Of a stretch of 49,444 nt of DNA, positions 44,033 through 49,444 are shown one piece after another (the first letter of the stretch is position 1; every line of letters begins with the position of its first letter). Below the pieces are notes generated by a model. It worked only from the letters and a program-made list of their open reading frames with translations, was not told the DNA's origin and did not search any database. The stretch covers positions 1 to 49,444 of the forward strand of contig JACZKK010000017.1 in the NCBI GenBank assembly GCA_014860115.1, given 5' to 3'. Both the position numbers and the translations under genes were made by a program. This DNA is from Ignavibacteriaceae bacterium. Its GTDB lineage: Bacteria; Bacteroidota; Ignavibacteria; Ignavibacteriales; Ignavibacteriaceae.

Positions 44033-46392
44033 TAGCTAATCTCCTTAGTTAATTGGTTTTCTTTTTCAGTTTCAGAGCGTTGATTGTGTTTTCCAACAGC
44101 GTCGGACTTTGATAGCATCATATAAGCAGCTATCTGCCCAAGAGAAATTCCTCCGTCGTTAGGAGGAATGCGCTGATGCCAGTAAACTTTATATTTATTC
44201 TCTTGCAACAAATTTATTGTTCTTTCCGTTAATAATGCATTCTGAAAGCATCCCCCACTTAAAACCACCTTATTCAACTCAGATCTTTTTACGATTTCAA
44301 GAATTACTTTCGCAAGTGTGTTGTGAAATTTTGTTGAGATGGCTGAAGAATTTATATCCTTCCTCAAATCATTAATCATTGAGATTATAATTGGCTGCCA
44401 ATCAATAATTAATTTATCTGACTCTTTTATTTCAAACGGATAACATCCCTTCTCATTCAAATCCGCTGCAAACTCAAGCATCATTGCTGCTTGTCCTTCG
44501 TAGTTTGTCCGGTCACAAATTCCAAGCAGTGATGAAACAGCATCAAATAGTCTTCCTGCACTTGAAGTAACCGGAGAATTAATTTTTTTCGATAACATAT
44601 TCAGCAATATGCCAATCTCGGCTAAAGTGAATTTATTTTCAATTAAATCACTAAACTCATTTACAAAAGATACGCCTCCAATTTCAAATAGAATTCCTGT
44701 AAGAGATCGTCTTGGTTCTTTTATTGCTTTTTCTCCGCCGGGAAGTACAAACTTTCTAAACTGAGCAAAATGTTTGTATGAATTATCATCGGTTAAAAAA
44801 AACTCTCCACCCCAAACTGTTCCATCCAGACCATAACCGGTACCATCCCAGGAAACACCAAGTGCCTCACCTTCAACCTGGTTTTCAAATCTGCACGCCG
44901 CAACATGTGCAAAATGGTGCTGAACTTGTTCTATCTTTTCATTCAACTGCTTTGCATACTTTGTTGAAATGTATTCGGGATGAAGATCACTTATTATTTC
45001 ATTGGGCTCAGCATTATAAAGGAGTTTAAAATCGTTAATCACTTTTTTAAATGTTTTGTTAGATTCCTCAGTTGAAAGATCACCAATGTGCTGGCTGATA
45101 AAAATATTATTTCCTTTTTTCAGAGCAACTGTATTCTTCAGGTGCCCACCAACAGCAAGTATAGTTTTTTCTTTCAATGAAGAATATATCTCAGTTACCA
45201 TTACAGGTAAAGGTGCATATCCGCGAGCACGCCTAATAACAAGTTCACGATTCATAATTACCTGGACTATAGAATCATCAACGTGACGAATAATTGGCCT
45301 GTTATGAATCAAATAATAATCAGCAATTCCTCTCAGTCTTTCCAAAGCTTCCTGCTCATCGATACAAATTGGTTCCTCAGATAAGTTTGCACTGGTTGCA
45401 ACAACTGGAAGATTTAGTTCTCTCATTAATAAATGATGAATCGGAGTGTATGGAAGCATTGCTCCAAGATAAGGATTATTTGGTGCAACAAATTCCGAGA
45501 TGCTGGTTATTGGATGCTGGATTCTGGATGCTTTTTTGACAAGAACTATTGGAGACTCAGTAGAACAGAGAACTCTTTCTTCTATTTCGAAAACTTCACA
45601 TACATTGTTAATTGACTCTATTGAGGGAAACATCAATGCAAAAGGTTTTTCTTCGCGATGTTTTCTTTTTCTTAATTCTCTTACGGCTTCATCGTTAGTT
45701 GCATCAACAATTAGCTGAAAGCCACCCAATCCTTTTAACGCAATTATTTTTCCCTGGCGAATTAACTCAACTGTTTGCTTTAAGGCAGATTGTTTTTCAG
45801 AAATAATATTTCCGTTTTCATCCCAAAGGAATAGTTGAGGACCACAATCCTGGCAGGCAGTGGGTTGTGCATGGAATCTTCGGTCGGAAGGATTTTCATA
45901 TTCTTCTCTGCACTTATCGCACATCTTAAAGTTTTTCATCGATGTGTTAGGACGATCGTAAGGCAGCGATTCGATAATAGAAAATCTTGGTCCGCAATTA
46001 GTACAGTTAATAAAAGGATATAAATATCTGCGGTCATCAGGATCCAACATTTCATTCAAACAATCATCACACACAGCAAAGTCCGGGAGAATTAGCACAG
46101 AAACATCATCACTCTCCTCACTTTCTTTTATTTCAAATTTTGAATAACCAACTGGATCAAGAAAAGAATGTTCAAGACTTGTAATTACAGAAAGTTTCGG
46201 TTTATCTGTTTCAATCCTTGCAAGAAAATTCCTCAGAAGAAGTTCATCACCTTCTGCTTCAATAAAAACTCCACTTGAATTATTTAGGACGTAACCATTC
46301 AGGTTCAATTCATTAGCAAGTTTGAAGATGAACGGACGGAAACCAACACCCTGAACTGCACCCCTGATTGCTATGTGGATTCGTGTGCTCAA
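44032..46392 (-). CDS. hypF: Carbamoyltransferase HypF
   Basis: A 786-residue protein that takes the carbamoyl group from carbamoyl phosphate through carbamoyl-AMP and gives it to HypE. TTG start directly behind the hypB stop. Domains: acylphosphatase (1-90, VQGVGFRPFIF), two zinc fingers (about 105-185, CDDCLNEML, CTNCGPRF, CDKCREEY, CQDCGP), YrdC-like (200-390, KRKHREEKPFALMFP) and Kae1-like carbamoyltransferase (400-760, HHFAHVAACRFE, WDGTGYGLDGTVWGGE, LSGGCFQNALL). Residues about 288-298 (ASRIQHPITSI) are encoded by a repeat inserted in frame. The last 27 residues after GQIAAYMM are a charged tail not usual in the family. Confidence 0.95.
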   Translation of the reverse strand: MSTRIHIAIRGAVQGVGFRPFIFKLANELNLNGYVLNNSSGVFIEAEGDELLLRNFLARIETDKPKLSVITSLEHSFLDPVGYSKFEIKESEESDDVSVLILPDFAVCDDCLNEMLDPDDRRYLYPFINCTNCGPRFSIIESLPYDRPNTSMKNFKMCDKCREEYENPSDRRFHAQPTACQDCGPQLFLWDENGNIISEKQSALKQTVELIRQGKIIALKGLGGFQLIVDATNDEAVRELRKRKHREEKPFALMFPSIESINNVCEVFEIEERVLCSTESPIVLVKKASRIQHPITSISEFVAPNNPYLGAMLPYTPIHHLLMRELNLPVVATSANLSEEPICIDEQEALERLRGIADYYLIHNRPIIRHVDDSIVQVIMNRELVIRRARGYAPLPVMVTEIYSSLKEKTILAVGGHLKNTVALKKGNNIFISQHIGDLSTEESNKTFKKVINDFKLLYNAEPNEIISDLHPEYISTKYAKQLNEKIEQVQHHFAHVAACRFENQVEGEALGVSWDGTGYGLDGTVWGGEFFLTDDNSYKHFAQFRKFVLPGGEKAIKEPRRSLTGILFEIGGVSFVNEFSDLIENKFTLAEIGILLNMLSKKINSPVTSSAGRLFDAVSSLLGICDRTNYEGQAAMMLEFAADLNEKGCYPFEIKESDKLIIDWQPIIISMINDLRKDINSSAISTKFHNTLAKVILEIVKRSELNKVVLSGGCFQNALLTERTINLLQENKYKVYWHQRIPPNDGGISLGQIAAYMMLSKSDAVGKHNQRSETEKENQLTKEIS
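45499..45531. repeat. Repeat inside hypF, related to the inverted repeat at 17781/18217
   Basis: GATGCTGGTTATTGGATGCT followed by GGATTCTGGATGC. Over the 22 positions starting TGGATGCTGGATTC it matches the arm at 17783 at 19 of 22 positions. It reads through hypF in frame without a stop. Confidence 0.7.
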
Positions 46393-47043
46393 TTATCTTT
46401 TAATTTTAGATTCGATCCATCCGCACCATTCTGCAATTCCTTCATCATTAGTGCAGGAAGTTTTAAATATTTTTAATGAGGGATTAATTGATAAAGCATT
46501 TTTCTCAATCAATGCAGTCGAACAATTTACGTACGGGACAAGATCGATTTTATTAATAATCAATGCCGAAGCATTCCTGAACATTGCCGGGTACTTTAAC
46601 GGTTTATCATCTCCTTCAGTTGTGCTTACAATTACAACTTTAAGATCTTCACCGAGATCATATCCGGCAGGACAAACAAGGTTACCAACATTCTCTATGA
46701 AAAGTACTTCGAAGTTATTTGTCTCGATTTGCCCAAAAGCATCTCTTACTAATCCGGCCTCGAGATGACAAGCTCCCTGTGTTATTATTTGAACAACAGG
46801 AACACCGTAAGCAGCTACTCTTTCCGCATCAAGACTTGTCTGCACATCACCTTCGATCACAGCAATGTCAAATTTATTTTTAGTATGATGGATTGTTCTT
46901 TCAATAAGGCTTGTTTTTCCAGAACCCGGTGAGCTGACAAGATTCATCGTGAAGAGATTTTTTTTCTTGAACACTTCCCTGTTCTGCTGAGCAATGGCGT
47001 CATTCTTTTCTAAAACTTTTCGTTCAACTGTAATTACACTCAT
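46393..47043 (-). CDS. hypB: Hydrogenase nickel-incorporation GTPase HypB
   Basis: A 216-residue SIMIBI-class GTPase that drives nickel insertion together with HypA. Marks: P-loop NLVSSPGSGKTSLIERT, GDVQTSLDAERV, ENVGNLVCPAGYDLGED (metal-binding region between switches) and the guanine-binding NKIDLVPYVNC. The His-rich N-terminal nickel store and the CXXCGC motif of some HypB proteins are lacking, so it holds only the G-domain metal site. It overlaps hypA by 4 bp and is followed without gap by the hypF TTG. Confidence 0.96.
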   Translation of the reverse strand: MSVITVERKVLEKNDAIAQQNREVFKKKNLFTMNLVSSPGSGKTSLIERTIHHTKNKFDIAVIEGDVQTSLDAERVAAYGVPVVQIITQGACHLEAGLVRDAFGQIETNNFEVLFIENVGNLVCPAGYDLGEDLKVVIVSTTEGDDKPLKYPAMFRNASALIINKIDLVPYVNCSTALIEKNALSINPSLKIFKTSCTNDEGIAEWCGWIESKIKR

Positions 47044-47402
47044 TGTTGCTCCTTAATTTCGTCAAAAAGTTCTATCTCATCTACTTTTAATTCTGTACCA
47101 GAAATAATATTTATTTTATTATCACCACAATTCGGGCAGGCAAAAACAGGATCATCAATCTCTGATACTTTGTTGCAGTTAGAACATTGAATTTTTACAG
47201 GTAATTCAATTATTTCAAGCTTTGTACCATTTAGGGGAGTATCACCAGTGATAGCTTCAAAACAGAAAGTAAGCGAGTCTACCAAAATATTACTCAATTT
47301 TCCAACACTTACCTTTACTGATTTCACAGTATTCGGTTTGGGATCGGGAACGTATTGATGTACAATCCCTAAAATTTCCTGTGCGACAGATAATTCGTGC
47401 AT
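47040..47402 (-). CDS. hypA: Nickel chaperone HypA
   Basis: A 120-residue metallochaperone that brings Ni to the hydrogenase large subunit. The nickel-binding N-terminus MHELSVAQEIL (His2, Glu3) and the structural zinc site CSNC-CPNC (CSNCNKVSEIDDPVFACPNCG, residues about 76-96) are both present. First gene of the hypABFCDE operon; its promoter must lie in the 130-bp divergent spacer 47403-47532 shared with the permease gene, where I see no clear NikR-like operator. Confidence 0.96.
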   Translation of the reverse strand: MHELSVAQEILGIVHQYVPDPKPNTVKSVKVSVGKLSNILVDSLTFCFEAITGDTPLNGTKLEIIELPVKIQCSNCNKVSEIDDPVFACPNCGDNKINIISGTELKVDEIELFDEIKEQQ

Positions 47403-47532
47403 ATAACGTGAATTTATTATTAAAAAATCTTGCCAATCACAAAATAATATACGAATTTTGAATGAAGAAAAGCTATTAAATCTGGCACTGATGGCTTCTT
47501 AAACAAATTTTTTCACTCGCTGAGGTATTGCA

Positions 47533-48243
47533 ATGTCTCAGGAAATTACTCTCTTAACAATAACTGCTGCAACGCTCGGATTCGTTCACACTATCCTTGG
47601 CCCTGATCACTATATTCCTTTTATTGCAATGGCAAAAGCCAAAGATTGGTCAGTTCGCAAAACTGCACTTATTACATCCGCCTGCGGTGTGGGGCACGTA
47701 TTGAGTTCCGTAATTATTGGTTTAATCGGAATTGGTTTCGGAGTTGCAGTTAGCGAGCTTGAGTTAATTGAATCAACGCGCGGAGAAATCGCAGGCTGGC
47801 TGCTGATTGGTTTTGGTCTGGCTTACTTAATCTGGGGAATAAAGCGAGCTATTAAACACAAACCACACTCTCATATTCACATGCACGAAAACGGAACAAT
47901 GCACTCGCATGAACATGCTCATCAGAAAGAACATGCTCATCCCCACAAGGAAGAAAAGAAGAGTATAACTCCCTGGGTGCTCTTTACAATTTTCATTTTT
48001 GGTCCTTGTGAAGCTCTGATACCTATATTAATGTATCCTGCTGCAACAAAAAGTGTTTCGGGCTTAATTTTAGTAACATCTGTATTTGGAATTACAACTA
48101 TTCTAACTATGCTTTCGATAGTTATAATTTCTCTTCGGGGAATAAATCTTTTTAATGTTGGCAAACTTGAAAAGTATACTCACGCTCTTGCAGGCGGAAT
48201 GATTTTAATTTGCGGGATTGCAATTAATTTTTTGGGATTATAG
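47533..48243 (+). CDS. Nickel/cobalt permease-like membrane protein with His-rich loop
   Basis: A 236-residue membrane protein with six helices. Helix 1 bears H-T-I-L-G-P-D-H (HX4DH), the metal signature of NiCoT-type nickel permeases, followed by GVGHVLSSVI in helix 2. A His-rich loop (HKPHSHIHMHENGTMHSHEH and on, residues about 113-138) should gather metal ions. Helix 4 has FIFGPCEALIPILMYPA. It is divergent from hypA, so nickel supply for the hydrogenase maturation pathway is the likely role; export of nickel or cobalt (as in RcnA) is the alternative. TGAGGT ribosome site before the ATG. Its end overlaps the kinase gene tail-to-tail by 6 bp. Confidence 0.85.
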   Translation: MSQEITLLTITAATLGFVHTILGPDHYIPFIAMAKAKDWSVRKTALITSACGVGHVLSSVIIGLIGIGFGVAVSELELIESTRGEIAGWLLIGFGLAYLIWGIKRAIKHKPHSHIHMHENGTMHSHEHAHQKEHAHPHKEEKKSITPWVLFTIFIFGPCEALIPILMYPAATKSVSGLILVTSVFGITTILTMLSIVIISLRGINLFNVGKLEKYTHALAGGMILICGIAINFLGL

Positions 48244-49444
48244 AAAAACCGATTTTTTGAGTTCTTCTGATTGTTCAAAACTGTTTTGGTTTTCTTCCAG
48301 CAAAAACTCAACTTTAAACTCACTGCCTTTACCTAATTCACTTTTAACGGAGATTTCTCCATTATAATGCTGCACAATTTCTTTCACAAGATTTAGTCCA
48401 AGCCCTGTTCCTATTTGCTCTGCCTCGCGGGCATTTTTACTGCGGTAAAATTCTTCAAATATTTTTTCGATATCCTCTTTAGGGATTCCTATTCCGCTAT
48501 CTTTCACAATCAAACCATATGAGTGATCAGACACAAAAGGTTCAACAATTACTTTCCCTCCGGATGGAGTGTATCTTAAAGCATTACTGACAAGATTGCT
48601 TACAACCTTCTCAAATCCATTGGTATCAACTGTAACATTCAAAGTGATTGATAAGTGATTATAAATTAATTCCAGGTTTTTGTTGTTTGCATATGCTTTG
48701 TGATGACTAACAATGCTGAATAACCACTCATCGAAAACAATATTTTCAAAAATAGGTTTTTCCATTCCAAGATTATACTGAGTTACTGTAATCATCTCTT
48801 TAACCATATCAATCACCTGGGATGACCGTCTTTCTGCTTTTAACACCATATCTTTAACTTCGGGACGAAGGTCACTTGAAAATAAACTTTTTACTACCTC
48901 AAGCGTGCTTTGTATTGCAATCAATGGTGATTTCAGTTCATGTGCCGCAAAGCGAAAAGTTCTGCTTCTATCTTTAATTGCCTGCTCAAGCTGAACATTT
49001 TTCTGATCAATTATTTTTTTGAGCGACCGATAGCCGATCATAAAATTGTTTATAATGTAAATACCGGCAAAATTGATTATATAGAAAGCTAAAAGTGACG
49101 TTATAATTAATGCTAATGTAGCAGGTTCATCGCGGAGCAGATATCTATCTACCATAATCAGGTGTTCAAGCATAGTCCAGATTGTTAGCAGAAGTGCCGC
49201 AGCAATCGCATTAAAGTATGGAAGGGCTTTTCCGGGAAATATTATTCCCGAAAGAATAACCTGAACCATATAAAGAAAGTAGAATGGATTTCCGATTCCG
49301 CCAGAGTAATGAATTACAAATGATATTATTAAAAGATCAGTAATTATCTGCAATTCAAGAAATGCAAGCTCCTGGTATTCATTTTTGAAAGGGAAATGTC
49401 TGGCAATAAAAAAATATAGAATATTTATTGCGAGAAGAATAACT
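48238..49444 (-). CDS. Membrane sensor histidine kinase, 5' end beyond the window
   Basis: At least 402 codons; the reading frame stays open to the right edge, so the gene is truncated there and the apparent TTG start at 49353 is not real. The N-terminal part has several helices (NILYFFIARHFPF; LLIISFVIHYSGGIGNPFYFLYMV; more to about residue 130), a multi-helix membrane sensor module with the S-G-G-I-x-N-P-F-Y-x-x-Y motif found in RegB/PrrB-type redox kinases. The kinase core has HisKA FRFAAHELKSPLIAIQ and the ATPase boxes NLVSNALRYTP, DSGIGIPKEDIEKIFEEFYR and GTGLGLNLVKEIVQ. The cognate regulator is not visible. The RegB-like motif suggests redox or quinone sensing; moderately sure. Confidence 0.9.
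   Translation of the reverse strand, partial: VILLAINILYFFIARHFPFKNEYQELAFLELQIITDLLIISFVIHYSGGIGNPFYFLYMVQVILSGIIFPGKALPYFNAIAAALLLTIWTMLEHLIMVDRYLLRDEPATLALIITSLLAFYIINFAGIYIINNFMIGYRSLKKIIDQKNVQLEQAIKDRSRTFRFAAHELKSPLIAIQSTLEVVKSLFSSDLRPEVKDMVLKAERRSSQVIDMVKEMITVTQYNLGMEKPIFENIVFDEWLFSIVSHHKAYANNKNLELIYNHLSITLNVTVDTNGFEKVVSNLVSNALRYTPSGGKVIVEPFVSDHSYGLIVKDSGIGIPKEDIEKIFEEFYRSKNAREAEQIGTGLGLNLVKEIVQHYNGEISVKSELGKGSEFKVEFLLEENQNSFEQSEELKKSVFL

Noticed and set aside
47403-47532. A possible sigma-54 promoter (TGGCAC) in the hypA/permease spacer
   Set aside because: The TTGC element at the required distance is missing.
49353-49353. TTG at 49353 as the start of the right-hand kinase
   Set aside because: The same frame is open and encodes another hydrophobic helix up to the window edge, so the true start lies outside.

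Overview
The window (about 49.4 kb, AT-rich) most likely comes from an Ignavibacteria-type member of the Bacteroidota/Chlorobiota group. The main support is the secreted protein at 25792-28266, which ends in a type IX secretion (T9SS) sorting domain with the NYPNPFNPSTTI signature common in that group. Lipoproteins, MlaE, HypA-F and many short palindromic intergenic repeats fit this. The assignment is inferred from sequence style, not from a phylogeny. No rRNA, tRNA, CRISPR array, prophage or conventional insertion sequence was found. Both ends cut genes: uppS on the left and a membrane sensor kinase on the right.

Layout. 1-3905 (minus strand): partial uppS, two small genes and lexA, which has a clear promoter with two matching palindromic operators; then ilvE and mlaE. 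4300-15821: a very large multi-PAS hybrid kinase with a degenerate receiver, a GH13 debranching-type glycosidase, two genes without assigned function, fumC, a lipoprotein cytochrome c and an M14 peptidase. 16177-23508: a TerB-like protein, tdh and kbl (threonine to glycine plus acetyl-CoA), with a four-helix-bundle gene between them bounded by a 27-bp inverted repeat, then a second Kbl-like oxoamine synthase with its own acyl carrier protein, a lipoprotein and an AMP-forming acyl-CoA synthetase. 23832-32267: macrodomain protein, two EamA transporters, the T9SS-sorted Ycf48-like repeat protein, glnA and enolase. 32364-35021: a small protein ending in GCGCKVDYYK, an epimerase fused to an RsbRD-like helical domain, a membrane protein, and a decayed relative of the GCGCK gene.

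35018-41234 (minus strand) is an arsenic-resistance operon: arsR with a 20-bp palindromic operator, an ArsP/YraQ permease, thioredoxin-type arsC and acr3, followed by four different thioredoxin-fold proteins and CcdA. It appears to join arsenate reduction and efflux to a thiol-electron relay across the membrane. 41396-48243 holds a complete NiFe-hydrogenase maturation set (hypABFCDE) plus a divergent nickel-permease-like gene, but no hydrogenase structural genes.

A recurring theme is short palindromic repeats of several families. Most lie between genes, but in the hyp operon they also enter coding sequence: in frame inside hypE and hypF, and at the end of hypD, where the repeat supplies the last codons and the stop.
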